A stretch of 64,000 nt of DNA from Caryophanales bacterium UBA1188 (GTDB taxonomy: Bacteria; Bacillota_I; Bacilli_A; Izemoplasmatales; UBA1188): contig DBYK01000001.1 of assembly GCA_002310135.1 (NCBI GenBank), positions 124,001 to 188,000 of the forward strand, written 5' to 3'. Positions 9,553-19,590 of this stretch are shown here, piece after piece (within the stretch, counting starts at the first letter, position 1; every line of letters starts with the position of its first letter). A program made the translations under genes and the position numbers. The notes beneath the pieces are model-generated. The model was given only the letters and a program-made list of their open reading frames with translations. It ran no database searches and was not told the DNA's origin.

Positions 9553-10725
9553 ATGTATAGATTTTTTGGCAAATTATTCGTTAAAAATTATAAAGATTTA
9601 GATAATGAAATTGTAAGAGCTAATTATGGAATAATGGCTAATGTTGTGGGTATAATTTCTAATATGCTTTTAGGGCTTTTAAAAATAGTACTTGGCATTA
9701 TTACATTTTCAATTTCAATCATCACAGATGCAGTAAACAATGTCACAGATTCACTATCATCAATAATAAGCATAGTAGGATATAAATTATCTAAAAAAGA
9801 AGCTGATGAAGACCATCCTTTCGGTCACCAAAGAATAGAATTTATCGCAGGACTCATTATTTCTGTACTAATGTTTTCTGTTGCGATACTACTTCTAAAA
9901 GAATCTATAACTAAAATATTTACTCCAAATGATGTATCATTTGATTTAATCACAATAATTATTTTAGGTATATCAATTGTAGTTAAATTATTACAAGGAT
10001 TATTCTATAATAGTGTTGGAAAAGCTATTTCTTCTTTGACTCTTAAGGCATCTTCAAAAGATTCAATAAATGATACTATTTCAACTATCGCAATTATAAT
10101 CGGTGTAATAATTTATGTTATATGGAATGTGAATGTTGATGGATATATAGGCACAATCATTTCAATTTATGTAATAATTTCAAGTATTAAATTAATCATT
10201 GAAACTTCTGATCCTCTAATTGGAACTATTCCTCCAAATGATGAAATAGAAAAATATAAAAAGATTATTAAATCATATGATGGAATTTTAGGTGTACATG
10301 ATATAGTATGTCATACATATGGCCCAACAAAACTCTTTATGACAGCGCACGCTGAAGTATCATCTAGTGTAAGTTCCCTAATATCTCATGATATTATAGA
10401 TAATATAGAATATGATTTTAGAGTCAAATACAACATAGATTTAACTATTCATATGGACCCAATAGATGATAAAGATGAATACACAATTAATCTAAGAGAT
10501 GAATTTAGAAAAAGAATCAAAGAAATAGATGAGAGAATGGATTTACATGATTTTAGAATAGTAAAAGGGGATACACACACAAATGTCCTATTCGACTGTG
10601 AAATCCCAATAGATTCAAAATATTCTAAAAATGAAATGAGAGAAAAGATTCAAGTTATAGCGAGTAAAATTGATCCAAAGTTGTATACAGTAATACAAGT
10701 TGATCAAATGTATGATAGAAAATAA
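9553..10725 (+). CDS. Cation diffusion facilitator family metal exporter
   Basis: This 390-residue inner-membrane protein of the CDF family exchanges divalent metal ions such as Zn, Mn or Fe for protons. About six membrane helices precede a cytoplasmic dimerisation domain. The signature DAVNNVTDSLSS (59-70) contains the helix-2 metal site, HPFGHQRIEF (88-97) is the conserved loop between helices 2 and 3, and the second site is in KDSINDTIS of helix 5. The C-terminal domain has VCHTYGP and HIHMDP-like regions and an extra stretch of about 80 residues. A strong AGAGGGG ribosome site lies 8 bases before the ATG. It stands alone between divergent and convergent neighbours. The metal is not predictable. 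Confidence 0.93.
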   Translation: MYRFFGKLFVKNYKDLDNEIVRANYGIMANVVGIISNMLLGLLKIVLGIITFSISIITDAVNNVTDSLSSIISIVGYKLSKKEADEDHPFGHQRIEFIAGLIISVLMFSVAILLLKESITKIFTPNDVSFDLITIIILGISIVVKLLQGLFYNSVGKAISSLTLKASSKDSINDTISTIAIIIGVIIYVIWNVNVDGYIGTIISIYVIISSIKLIIETSDPLIGTIPPNDEIEKYKKIIKSYDGILGVHDIVCHTYGPTKLFMTAHAEVSSSVSSLISHDIIDNIEYDFRVKYNIDLTIHMDPIDDKDEYTINLRDEFRKRIKEIDERMDLHDFRIVKGDTHTNVLFDCEIPIDSKYSKNEMREKIQVIASKIDPKLYTVIQVDQMYDRK

Positions 10726-10726
10726 T

Positions 10727-10749
10727 AAAATCCACAAATTGTGGATTTT
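10727..10749. terminator. Bidirectional terminator
   Basis: The perfect 10-bp stem AAAATCCACA/TGTGGATTTT with a 3-base loop lies between the CDF gene and the convergent ABC exporter gene, flanked by A- and T-rich tails usable from both strands. Confidence 0.8.
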
Positions 10750-10753
10750 ATTT

Positions 10754-12553
10754 TTAATCATATTGTAGAGTATATAAATTATAATATCTACCTTTTTGTT
10801 TTAGTAATTCTTGGTGATTACCTTGTTCAACTATAGTGCCATTATCAACGAACATAATTAAATCACTATGTTGAATTGTTGAAAGCCTATGGGCTACCAT
10901 AATGGTTGTACCTATTGCTTTAATCTTTTCAAGATTATCTTGAATTAATACTTCAGTTTCTGTATCGATATTAGATGTAGCTTCATCAAGAATTATCATC
11001 TTTGGTTTAAATACGATAGTTCTTGCGAATGAGAGTAGTTGTCTTTCGCCTTGAGAATAGTTATTACCTCTTTCTTTAACTATTTCATCGTATTTATTTG
11101 GTAGTCTTTCAATGAATTTATCTACATTGACATACTTTGCTGCTTCTTTGACTTCATCAAGTGAGATATCGTCATTTCTAAGTGTGATATTCTCTAAAAT
11201 TGTTCCTGTGAATAAGAATACATCTTGAAGCATCTCACCGATATTTCTTCTTAAAGAATGAATATCGTAATCTTTAATATTTATTCCATCTATTAGAATT
11301 TCACCTTTTTGAGGATCATAATATCTTCCAATTAAAGATAGAATAGTAGTTTTTCCTGCGCCAGTTGGCCCAACGAAGGAAACAACTTCACCTGGCTTGA
11401 TATGGAAACTCATATCTTTGATTATCCATTTTTCTTCTTCATATTTGAACCAAACATTCTTAAATTCAATTTCACCTTTGAAATTATCTGCCTTAATTCC
11501 ATCTTCCTTTAGAACTATAGAACTTTCCATATCTAAAACTGTGAAGATTTTTTCTGCGCTTGCGAATGCGCTCTGCATTACATTATACATCTGCGCTATA
11601 TTTTGAATTGGATTAAACAAATTATGAAGATATAGATAGAATGAATATAAGTCACCTACAGTAAATAGCGCACTTATCATATTAGAACCAAAATAGAATA
11701 CTACTATGATAGATAAGAAGAACATAGAATAGATGAATGGTCTAAATATCGCAAAGATATACATAGCCTTATCTTGGTTCTTCATAAATCTATTAGATAA
11801 TTCATCGAATTCTTCTAATTTAGCTTCTTCTTTGTTGAAGATTTGAGTAATCTTCATCCCAGATAAATTCTCAGATAAGAATGAATTAATCTTAGATCTA
11901 TCAAATGATATCTTTCTATATTGACTTCTCGATAATTTTCTAAAGAAAATTGTTGCAACAATTAAGATAGGTAAAATTGTGAAAACAATTAAAGTTAATT
12001 TCCAATTGATGCTAAACATTATCACAACCGCATATATTAGCATTGTGACTTGAGATACTAAATTGATTAAAACATTGGTGAAGAAATCAGATAATGAGTT
12101 AGTATCATTACATACTCTTGTGACAAATTTACCAACTGGAGTTTTATCGATTTCACTTAATGATAATGATTCTACATGAGAAAATATCTCATTTCTCATA
12201 TTGTATAGAATCTTTTGACCGAGTTTACCGAGCACTAATCCTCTAAAGAAAGTAATCAGTGTCGCAGTAATAATAAATACTAAGATGATAATAGAATATT
12301 TTCTCGCAACGCTAAATGATGGGTCAACCGCAGATAATTCATCTATGATGTAACCGAATAATCTATTTACGAAACTCATCATAAATGAAGATATTAAAAC
12401 GGAGATAATGATAAAGATGAAGTAAGTACTATATGGTTTCGCATAAGAGAATAATCTCTTTATTAAAACCTTATCTTCCATCTTTCTTGCATCATCAAAA
12501 ATATAATAATTATCTTCTTTTTTCTTTTTCTTTTCTTTAATTTTCTTAGACAC
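10754..12553 (-). CDS. ABC exporter half-transporter (subunit 2 of heterodimer)
   Basis: This 599-residue half-transporter has six membrane helices (about 42-325) followed by a nucleotide-binding domain. Walker A is GPTGAGKT (395-402), the signature is the diverged YSQGERQ (499-505), and Walker B ILDEATS (521-527) keeps the catalytic Glu at 524. The partner encoded just upstream has a canonical signature but lacks the Walker B Glu, so the two form one good and one degenerate ATP site, as in BmrCD-type multidrug exporters. The genes overlap by 8 bp. Substrate unknown; multidrug or lipid-like compounds are typical. The first 20 residues are strongly lysine-rich. Confidence 0.93.
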   Translation of the reverse strand: MSKKIKEKKKKKEDNYYIFDDARKMEDKVLIKRLFSYAKPYSTYFIFIIISVLISSFMMSFVNRLFGYIIDELSAVDPSFSVARKYSIIILVFIITATLITFFRGLVLGKLGQKILYNMRNEIFSHVESLSLSEIDKTPVGKFVTRVCNDTNSLSDFFTNVLINLVSQVTMLIYAVVIMFSINWKLTLIVFTILPILIVATIFFRKLSRSQYRKISFDRSKINSFLSENLSGMKITQIFNKEEAKLEEFDELSNRFMKNQDKAMYIFAIFRPFIYSMFFLSIIVVFYFGSNMISALFTVGDLYSFYLYLHNLFNPIQNIAQMYNVMQSAFASAEKIFTVLDMESSIVLKEDGIKADNFKGEIEFKNVWFKYEEEKWIIKDMSFHIKPGEVVSFVGPTGAGKTTILSLIGRYYDPQKGEILIDGINIKDYDIHSLRRNIGEMLQDVFLFTGTILENITLRNDDISLDEVKEAAKYVNVDKFIERLPNKYDEIVKERGNNYSQGERQLLSFARTIVFKPKMIILDEATSNIDTETEVLIQDNLEKIKAIGTTIMVAHRLSTIQHSDLIMFVDNGTIVEQGNHQELLKQKGRYYNLYTLQYD

Positions 12554-14312
12554 GACTTATACCTCCTTCCTCTTCAAGTTTTTGGAGATTATAAGTATCT
12601 CTGTATATCTCATTATTCTTAAGAAGTGCTTCATGAGTATCAAAACCAGATACTACTCCGCCTATATCTAAAACTAATATCTTATCCGCATCTTTAATAG
12701 ATGAAATTCTATGAGCGATTAAAATAGTAGTTCTACCTTTTCTTTCTTCTTTTAAGAATTTTAATATTTCAGATTCTGTCTTAGTATCTACAGCGCTTAA
12801 TGCATCATCTAATATTAAAATATTAGGATCTTTATAAAGAGCTCTCGCAATAGATATTCTTTGTTTCTGTCCACCTGATACTGATACACCTCTTTCACCA
12901 AGTATAGTTTCATATGTATGAGGGAACATCATGATATCTTCATGAACACCAGCAATTCTTGCATTCTTTTTAACTTTTTCAATATTGATACTTCTATCGC
13001 TGAATGCGATATTTGAATCAATTGAAGTTGAATATAAGAAATTATCTTGTGGAACATATCCTATATTTTTTCTAATATCACTGATGGAATAATCCATGAT
13101 ATCATTTCCATCTATTAATATTTCATCCTTTTCAACGTTATAAAGCCTAAGAAGTAAATTAACTAGTGTGCTCTTAGAAGAACCTGTCCTTCCAATTACA
13201 CCTATAAATTCACCAGCTTTAATATCAAATGTGACATCATTTAAAGCGAATTGATCAGTATTTGGGAATTTAAATGATAAATGCTTGAAACTTATATCGC
13301 CTTTAATATCATCTACTTTAATAGGATTTTTAGCTTCAATTAAATCAGATTTATTATTTAAGATTTCATCAACTCTCTTAAGAGATGCCTTGCCTCTTGA
13401 TCTGATGTTGATGATTTCACCTATCGCAAACATTGGCCAAAGGAGTGTATCGAAATATGCGATTAGTTCGGTTAAGTTTTCAACTTCAAGTGGAGTTTCA
13501 GGAACTTCAAGAACGATGTATGAACCTACAATAATAATTAAGAAGTATACAACCCAAATAAATAGTTCTACAAGGTTATTAAAAAGTACGGATAACCTGA
13601 TGTAATCCATATTTACTTTTTCATTATTTCTATTTTTAATTTTGAAGGTATCAAACTCTTTATCTTCTCTTACAAACGCTTTGACGACTCTGATTCCAGA
13701 AATTGATTCTTGAGTGAAATCACTCAAGTATTCAAAATTATCTTGTCTGATTTTGTATCTTTTTTCCATGAATGCCCCAACAACTGTAGAACCAACCGCA
13801 ATCATTAATAATGGTATTAATGAGAGTACAGTTATAGACCAGTTAATCATAAACATTCTAATTAAAATCATAGGAACAAGTGATAATACATCAAATACCA
13901 TCATTACTCCCCAGCCGAAAGATTCAGTGACACTATCTATATCATTGATATAGTAACTCATAAGTCCACCGACTTTATTGTCGCTATAGAATGTTTGTGA
14001 AAAAGTAAGTGAATTCTTAAACATCCTATATCTTAAATCTTTACCAACTTTATGACTTATTGAGAAAAATACAAATCTCCATAGGAATCTACATATAAAA
14101 CTTATAAGCATAATCAAAAGTAATTGAACTATTCTTTCGTTCAAATACTGTTGAGTCATGGTTCCATTTTTAAGTTCTCCGATAATTCCAGCGATTATTC
14201 TTGGCGGAAGTAAACTATCAAAAAAGTCTACACATAATAAAGCTAGAATACCAACGATATAAAGATACCAGTATTTGAGATAATACCTATTGATATTCTT
14301 TCCAAATATCAT
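12546..14312 (-). CDS. ABC exporter half-transporter (subunit 1 of heterodimer)
   Basis: This is the partner of the downstream half-transporter, 588 residues with an N-terminal membrane domain (about 17-310) and a C-terminal ATPase. Walker A is GRTGSSKS (374-381), the signature VSGGQ (478-482) is canonical, but Walker B reads ILILDD with D503 replacing the catalytic Glu. This pattern is known for the degenerate-site subunit of heterodimeric exporters such as BmrC/BmrD. Translation of the second subunit is coupled through an 8-bp overlap. No dedicated regulator is adjacent. Confidence 0.93.
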   Translation of the reverse strand: MIFGKNINRYYLKYWYLYIVGILALLCVDFFDSLLPPRIIAGIIGELKNGTMTQQYLNERIVQLLLIMLISFICRFLWRFVFFSISHKVGKDLRYRMFKNSLTFSQTFYSDNKVGGLMSYYINDIDSVTESFGWGVMMVFDVLSLVPMILIRMFMINWSITVLSLIPLLMIAVGSTVVGAFMEKRYKIRQDNFEYLSDFTQESISGIRVVKAFVREDKEFDTFKIKNRNNEKVNMDYIRLSVLFNNLVELFIWVVYFLIIIVGSYIVLEVPETPLEVENLTELIAYFDTLLWPMFAIGEIINIRSRGKASLKRVDEILNNKSDLIEAKNPIKVDDIKGDISFKHLSFKFPNTDQFALNDVTFDIKAGEFIGVIGRTGSSKSTLVNLLLRLYNVEKDEILIDGNDIMDYSISDIRKNIGYVPQDNFLYSTSIDSNIAFSDRSINIEKVKKNARIAGVHEDIMMFPHTYETILGERGVSVSGGQKQRISIARALYKDPNILILDDALSAVDTKTESEILKFLKEERKGRTTILIAHRISSIKDADKILVLDIGGVVSGFDTHEALLKNNEIYRDTYNLQKLEEEGGISRV

Positions 14313-14341
14313 ACTTCCACTCCTTTATATAAATTATTTAA

Positions 14342-14413
14342 CAGGACCAAAAGGATTCGAACCTTTGTTGATAGGGTCAGAGCCTATTGCCTTAACCACT
14401 TGGCGATGGTCCT
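14342..14413 (-). tRNA. tRNA-Gln (anticodon CTG)
   Basis: The minus strand folds as a full cloverleaf: acceptor AGGACCA/TGGTCCT, D stem GCC/GGC, anticodon stem ATAGG/CCTAT with loop CTCTGAC (anticodon CTG, reads CAG), and T arm AAAGG-TTCGAAT-CCTTT. The discriminator is G and CCA is not encoded. It sits 28 bp upstream of the ABC exporter genes on the same strand. Confidence 0.9.
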
Positions 14414-14461
14414 ATTCTAACAATTTATAATAATAACATAAATTTTCAATTTATCAATACT

Positions 14462-15139
14462 TTATCTAGTTCTTACTCTAGCTTTTTTATAAAAGAGTGG
14501 GAGTGATAAAATTGCTATAATTAAAATTAAAATTCCAATAGAACCACCTACATAATAAATTGGTGTATCAACCTTAAACATTGTAGGCCAATATGATACT
14601 AAAAAATATGTAAAGAAAGATGTTACATCAGCTAAAAGCAAACATTTAAGTTGGACTAATCTTTCTTCTAACTTTTCTTTTTCTTTTAGCCTATTTGCGG
14701 TAATTCTTGATAAGAATGTAATAAAAGATAAAATTGAAAGAAGTGTTAAGACTATTGGTCTTATCTCAGTTGTAAAAAGCAAATATATTATTCTTAAAAT
14801 ACCTATATCCCCATATTCAGATTCTATTCTAACTATGAATGTGACAATATTGTATCCAAGTGAATAAAACATAAACAACATAATTGCAAGAATTGATGGA
14901 AATGATAGAGGTGCTTTTATGACATATTTAGGTGTAACAGCAGTATGTTCAACCTTATTCTCAACGACATTAACTTTTTCAAAAATAGCCGATTTGCATC
15001 TAGGACAAACCTTGCTTCCTTCTTTTATTACCTTTCCACATTCTGGGCACATCATATATCCAGGTGTTAAAGGTTCACCACAATTAATACATACGGTCTG
15101 AAAATCATCATTAGCCATTCCACATTTTGGACAAATCAT
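14462..15139 (-). CDS. Zinc-ribbon membrane protein
   Basis: This protein begins with two zinc ribbons: CPKCG and CINCG, then CPECG and CPRCK, all within the first about 55 residues. After a linker there are four to five hydrophobic segments. It therefore resembles DZR/zinc-ribbon membrane proteins of unknown function common in Firmicutes. The long frame allows a start at 15148, but that ATG touches the AAGGAG ribosome site directly; the ATG at 15139, nine bases after AAGGAG, is the better start. It is divergent from the galactose operon and alone in its unit. No specific function can be assigned. Confidence 0.75.
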   Translation of the reverse strand: MICPKCGMANDDFQTVCINCGEPLTPGYMMCPECGKVIKEGSKVCPRCKSAIFEKVNVVENKVEHTAVTPKYVIKAPLSFPSILAIMLFMFYSLGYNIVTFIVRIESEYGDIGILRIIYLLFTTEIRPIVLTLLSILSFITFLSRITANRLKEKEKLEERLVQLKCLLLADVTSFFTYFLVSYWPTMFKVDTPIYYVGGSIGILILIIAILSLPLFYKKARVRTR

Positions 15140-15268
15140 TCTAATCATCTCCTTTTTTAAATATTATACTACAAATATTATATTTGTGCTATAATTATGG
15201 TAAATATAAAAATGTTTATTTTTTCCCACTTTTTTGCGAAATAATAACATTTTTTGGAGAGTGAATGA

Positions 15269-16291
15269 GTGTATACAATCCTTACACATGCAAGAGGAAT
15301 AAAGTTAATTGATTTTTATAACGACAACAATTTTCATGTTGTTTTATCTAATTATGGTGCGAGCATTTTTGAAATCCAACAGAAAAATAAAGCTGGGATA
15401 CTTGAAACAATAACTTTATCACCTCAATCATCAAATTATTTTAATAATGATAAATTCAGTGGATTAACTGTAGGAAGAGTCGCAGGAAGAATCAAAAATA
15501 GTGAATTCACTATTGGTGATAAAACTTACAAAATCAAATCCCCTAATCCAAACTTCTTACATCATAGTGGTCCTAAAACTATAAGTTATAGGATGTATGA
15601 TTTTTATATTAACAATTTTGCTGAATCAACTAAAGTAACGTACGTCCTAAAAATCAAAGATATGGAAGATGATTTTCCAGGAGATTTAGAATTAAGAGTT
15701 ATTTATTCACTCTATAAGAAAATAGATAAAATCACTATCGAATTCCAAGCTATTTCATCTAAAGATACACTTTTAAATATCACTAATCACACCTATTTCA
15801 ATCTTTCTGGAAATCTTAAAAGAAATATTCTTGATGAATATTTAACTATCAATAAGAGTTATGTATCTATGTTCGATAAAGATTTTTGTCTTGAATATAT
15901 GGAAGCATTAACTAAAGAATTTGATTTCAGAAAGTCAATGAAAATAGGTGAATATATAGAATCTCAAAAAGTTCAAAATATGACTAAAGGGTATGACCAC
16001 TACTATATGGACAAAAAACCGCTTGAGTTAACTCTATATGACCCTACCTCAAATAGATGCCTTGAAATAAAAAGTGATTACCACGATGTAGTAATCTATA
16101 CAAACAACCACGAAAACAACACTTTATACTTAAATGGTGTAAAAGATAAAAAATATTTAGGAATTGCGATTGAACCATGCCTATTTTCTAATATCCTAAC
16201 TAAAAATGGCTTAGTGACTAAAGCTAATTCTCTATATGACCATATAATAGAGTACACTTTTACTATCAAGGAGGATACAAATGTTAAGTAA
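15269..16291 (+). CDS. galM: Aldose 1-epimerase (mutarotase)
   Basis: GalM interconverts the alpha and beta anomers of galactose, feeding the alpha form to galactokinase. The 340-residue sequence shows FSGLTVGRVAGRIKNSEF, the LHHSGPKTISYRMYDF region in place of the usual LHGG, NHTYFNLSG with the catalytic-site His, and a late IAIEPC with the catalytic Glu. The reading frame starts with GTG, eight bases after GGAGA; no in-frame ATG precedes it. A TATAAT box lies at 15190-15195 with no clear -35. galT begins inside its 3' end (11-bp overlap), so galM, galT and galK form one Leloir operon. Confidence 0.92.
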   Translation: MYTILTHARGIKLIDFYNDNNFHVVLSNYGASIFEIQQKNKAGILETITLSPQSSNYFNNDKFSGLTVGRVAGRIKNSEFTIGDKTYKIKSPNPNFLHHSGPKTISYRMYDFYINNFAESTKVTYVLKIKDMEDDFPGDLELRVIYSLYKKIDKITIEFQAISSKDTLLNITNHTYFNLSGNLKRNILDEYLTINKSYVSMFDKDFCLEYMEALTKEFDFRKSMKIGEYIESQKVQNMTKGYDHYYMDKKPLELTLYDPTSNRCLEIKSDYHDVVIYTNNHENNTLYLNGVKDKKYLGIAIEPCLFSNILTKNGLVTKANSLYDHIIEYTFTIKEDTNVK

Positions 16292-17804
16292 AATCATTGA
16301 AGAATTAATTGAATATGCAAAATGCCATCTTCATTTAAATGAATTTGATGTAATATTTATGAGAAATTTCTTACTTCATGAATTTAATTTAAATGAACCA
16401 TATGATGGAGTAATAGATAAAGCATATATAGAAACTCTTTCAACTCCTACTTCTTTAATTAACGAATTAAAGAATGAAATAAAAGATATCAGTGATAATG
16501 ATATAGAAAGAATTATGTCTATTCTTTCACCTCGTCCAAGTGAAGTGATAAGAAAATTCATGATTTTAAAAAGAGATTCACCTAAAAAAGCTTGCGATTA
16601 TTTCTATGATCTAATGATCAAAAACAACTACATCAAAAAAGACTATATTTCGAAAAATATAATCTGGGATTATGAAAATAATAATAGAAAATTAGAAATA
16701 ACTATCAACTTATCCAAACCAGAAAAAGATAACAAAGATATCGCAAGAGAAAAAGATTTAGTTGAAGTAGATTACCCTAAATGTATGCTTTGTGATACAA
16801 ATGAAGGATATTACGGTAGTAATAGAATCCAACCAAGAAGCAACATTAGAGTGATTCCAATGAAACTTGGTGGTGAAAACTGGTTCATGCAATATTCTCC
16901 TTATGCTTATTACAATGAACACTGCATTGTAATAGATAAGATTCATAGGCCAATGGTTGTAGATAGAGCGTCTATCATCAAACAAATAGATTTCGTAGAT
17001 GAACTACCTAATTATTTCATTGGTTCTAATTCTGATCTTCCTATTGTTGGTGGATCTATGCTCACACACCACCACTTCCAAGGTGGAGATCACATTATGC
17101 CTATGATGCATAGTAGGAATAGGTATAATTTATCTGATAAAAAATATAAAGATGTAGAAATATCATATCTTGATTGGTTTAATTCGTGCATATTACTTAA
17201 AAGTAAAAATAAAAATTCACTCATCAATCTTGCGGATGAAATCTTAGAAACTTATAAGAATTATTCAGATGAATCTATAAATTTAATCGCAAATGATGAG
17301 AATGGAAGGCACAACACTATCACTACTATCACAAGAAAGGTAGGAAAAGAATACAATCTATATCTCATCTTAAGAAATAATAGATGTGATGAAAAAAATC
17401 CAGAAGGCATATTCCACGCTCAAAAAGAATATCACAATATCAAGAAAGAAGGTATTGGATTGATCGAGGCTATGGGATTATTTATCCTTCCTGGAAGACT
17501 AAAATATGAACTAGATTTAATTGCGGATATTCTGTCAAATTCTACTTACCCAGTAAGTGATATTATTGAGAATAATGAATGCTTAGTTAAGCATAGAGAT
17601 TTCATCAATAAATTATTAGTTAAATATAGAAGACACAATAAGAAAGAAGTTGCGGTTGAACTTATAAAGCTAGAAGTTGGAATAGTATGTGAAGAGATAC
17701 TTAAAAATACTGGAATATTTAAAGATACAATTGATGGCCAACTAGCTCTTATGAGATTCTTTAAAAAATTAAATTTAGAGGTATTATTCTATGAGCAATC
17801 TTGA
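16281..17804 (+). CDS. galT: UDP-glucose--hexose-1-phosphate uridylyltransferase, class II
   Basis: GalT swaps the UMP group between UDP-glucose and galactose-1-phosphate. At 507 residues it is the Gram-positive class II form (GalT2), longer than the class I enzymes. The segment NRIQPRSNIRVIP, the WFMQYSPYAYYNEHCIV stretch and the triple histidine in SMLTHHHFQGGDH (H263-H265) are characteristic. Its AAGGAGG ribosome site lies in the end of galM, and its stop overlaps galK by 14 bp. No galE is nearby in this window; the SDR at 41282-42319 is not an obvious candidate. Confidence 0.95.
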   Translation: MLSKIIEELIEYAKCHLHLNEFDVIFMRNFLLHEFNLNEPYDGVIDKAYIETLSTPTSLINELKNEIKDISDNDIERIMSILSPRPSEVIRKFMILKRDSPKKACDYFYDLMIKNNYIKKDYISKNIIWDYENNNRKLEITINLSKPEKDNKDIAREKDLVEVDYPKCMLCDTNEGYYGSNRIQPRSNIRVIPMKLGGENWFMQYSPYAYYNEHCIVIDKIHRPMVVDRASIIKQIDFVDELPNYFIGSNSDLPIVGGSMLTHHHFQGGDHIMPMMHSRNRYNLSDKKYKDVEISYLDWFNSCILLKSKNKNSLINLADEILETYKNYSDESINLIANDENGRHNTITTITRKVGKEYNLYLILRNNRCDEKNPEGIFHAQKEYHNIKKEGIGLIEAMGLFILPGRLKYELDLIADILSNSTYPVSDIIENNECLVKHRDFINKLLVKYRRHNKKEVAVELIKLEVGIVCEEILKNTGIFKDTIDGQLALMRFFKKLNLEVLFYEQS

Positions 17805-19008
17805 TACTCTATATAGAAATAAAAATCAATGGTTCTTAAATAGAAAAGAAAAGATTTCAGATCTCTTTTTTGAGTATTTCAAAGAATATCCTTCTTCTTT
17901 CTTCTCATCTCCGGGAAGAATCGAAGTAATTGGAAACCACACTGATCACAATAATGGTTTAGTTCTTGTATCATCGATAGATTTAGATATCATTGCGGCA
18001 GTTAAAAAAACTAATGATGATAAAGTTCAAATCTATAGTGAAGGATATAGAGAAAATATAGTTTCAATTGATGATTTAAAGATTAAAGATGAAGAAATGG
18101 GGCATTCTGTATCAATTGTAAGAGGAATATTAAATAGATTTAATGAACTCGGATATAAGATAGGTGGATTTAAGGCAGCAACTTCATCTAATATCTTTAA
18201 AGGGGCAGGACTATCATCTAGTGCTGCATACGAATTATTAGTTGCAGATATTCTAAATACTCTATATAATGATAACAAAATCTCTAGAACGGAAATGGCT
18301 AAAATTGGTCAATATGCCGAAAATGTTTATTTCAATAAACCTTCAGGCTTATTAGATCAAATGGGTGTATCAATTGGTGGCTTTAATTATATTGATTTTA
18401 AAGATAATAATGAACCAATAATTGAAAACTTTAATTTCGAACTTAAAGATTATAGAATTGTGCTTGTCAATACCGGTGGAAGTCATAATAATTTAACTAA
18501 ATATTATAAAAGAATAAAAGATGATATGATTAAAGTCGCATCATTCTTTAATAAAAAAACATTAAGAGAAGTTAGTGAAGATGATTTCTATAGAGCGCTT
18601 CCTCTTCTTAAAAGAAAATTAGGTGGTAGAGCCATCCTTAAAGCGATACATTATTATGATGAAAATAAGAGAGTAAGACTCGCTTATGAAGCACTTAAAA
18701 ATGATGATATAGAAACATTCTTAAAACAGATTAATGAAAGTGGTGAATCATCATATAAACTGCTTCAAAACTGCTTCATAGATAAAGATGAAAAACAAGG
18801 AATAGCTTTAGCACTTGAATTATCTAAAAAATATATTAAAGATGGAGCTTGTAGAGTCCATGGTGGAGGATTCAAAGGAACTATAATTGCTTTTGTATCC
18901 TTAAAAGAACAAATCGAATATATAGAAAAAATGAAAGAGGTTTTCGGCCAAAGAAACGTTGTCAAAGTTAGCTTAAGGCCTCTTGGAGTATCCCTTATAA
19001 AAGAATAA
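17791..19008 (+). CDS. galK: Galactokinase
   Basis: GalK phosphorylates alpha-D-galactose at C1 with ATP. The 405-residue GHMP kinase has the galactokinase signature GRIEVIGNHTDHNNG (42-56), where classic enzymes have GEHTDY, and the ATP loop GAGLSSSAAYE (138-148). A third GHMP motif near the C-terminus appears as CRVHGGGFKGT. Gene order is galM-galT-galK with overlaps at both junctions, followed by a bidirectional terminator. No regulator lies next to the operon. Confidence 0.95.
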   Translation: MSNLDTLYRNKNQWFLNRKEKISDLFFEYFKEYPSSFFSSPGRIEVIGNHTDHNNGLVLVSSIDLDIIAAVKKTNDDKVQIYSEGYRENIVSIDDLKIKDEEMGHSVSIVRGILNRFNELGYKIGGFKAATSSNIFKGAGLSSSAAYELLVADILNTLYNDNKISRTEMAKIGQYAENVYFNKPSGLLDQMGVSIGGFNYIDFKDNNEPIIENFNFELKDYRIVLVNTGGSHNNLTKYYKRIKDDMIKVASFFNKKTLREVSEDDFYRALPLLKRKLGGRAILKAIHYYDENKRVRLAYEALKNDDIETFLKQINESGESSYKLLQNCFIDKDEKQGIALALELSKKYIKDGACRVHGGGFKGTIIAFVSLKEQIEYIEKMKEVFGQRNVVKVSLRPLGVSLIKE

Positions 19009-19012
19009 AAAT

Positions 19013-19049
19013 AAAATGCATTAATCTGTCAAATTGATTAATGCATTTT
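19013..19049. terminator. Bidirectional terminator after galK
   Basis: A 14-bp perfect stem (AAAATGCATTAATC with GATTAATGCATTTT) and a 9-base loop separate galK from the convergent VOC-family gene. A- and T-rich flanks make it usable on both strands. Confidence 0.85.
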
Positions 19050-19052
19050 TTA

Positions 19053-19589
19053 TTAATTAAGCTTTATTGTATCTTTAGTTAAAAGACCTAGTTTTAAGCT
19101 GAAAGCATTTCTGCTTTTTAGTCTCATCTTTCCAAGACGAAGTTCAGCTCCTTCTACTATACAGCCTAGGTTATCTCCTTTTTTTGTCATATATGCGAAA
19201 TAACATTTACTATGTTTTCCATTTACTACACCATTTTGAGTAACTTCAAAACCTAAAGCTTTATATTCTTCTATCCATTTAGCCAAATCTTTCACAAAAA
19301 AACTGATGTGATGAAGTCCACCATTTGGATTAATTTTTAAGAATCTACTATATAAGTTATCTACATCTCCTACAGTGATTAATTCTATTTCTGTTTTACC
19401 ACAATATCCTATTGCCATATCATATCTTGGGTCTTGAAATGGCTTACCTTCAAAGAATAATTCTCCTTGTGGTTCATTTACTGGTCTATACCATTTTTTA
19501 ATTTTATAAATTTCTCCATATTTCTTCATTCCATCTTCCATATTTGGAACTACGAAACCTAATTGATTAACTCTTTTATATCTTTTCAT
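19053..19589 (-). CDS. VOC (glyoxalase/epimerase-like) family protein
   Basis: The protein has the beta-alpha-beta-beta-beta repeats of the vicinal oxygen chelate fold: NQLGFVVPNMEDGMKKYGE at the start, then GGLHHISFFVKDLAKWIEEY, with the expected metal-ligand His residues in the second half. Methylmalonyl-CoA epimerase-like or dioxygenase-like roles are possible, but the substrate is not predictable. The frame can be extended to 19622 inside the SDR gene, but the ATG at 19589 follows the SDR stop by one base and is where the VOC homology begins. Co-transcription with the SDR suggests both act on the same small molecule. Confidence 0.75.
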   Translation of the reverse strand: MKRYKRVNQLGFVVPNMEDGMKKYGEIYKIKKWYRPVNEPQGELFFEGKPFQDPRYDMAIGYCGKTEIELITVGDVDNLYSRFLKINPNGGLHHISFFVKDLAKWIEEYKALGFEVTQNGVVNGKHSKCYFAYMTKKGDNLGCIVEGAELRLGKMRLKSRNAFSLKLGLLTKDTIKLN

Positions 19590-19590
19590 A

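Noticed and set aside
10754..14312. Missing Walker B Glu in one ABC half-transporter as a sign of inactivation.
   Set aside because: It is the normal pattern of heterodimeric exporters, and the partner subunit has the intact residue.
16758..16985. Antisense frame within galT.
   Set aside because: The plus-strand galT is complete with all motifs; the antisense peptide has no recognisable feature.
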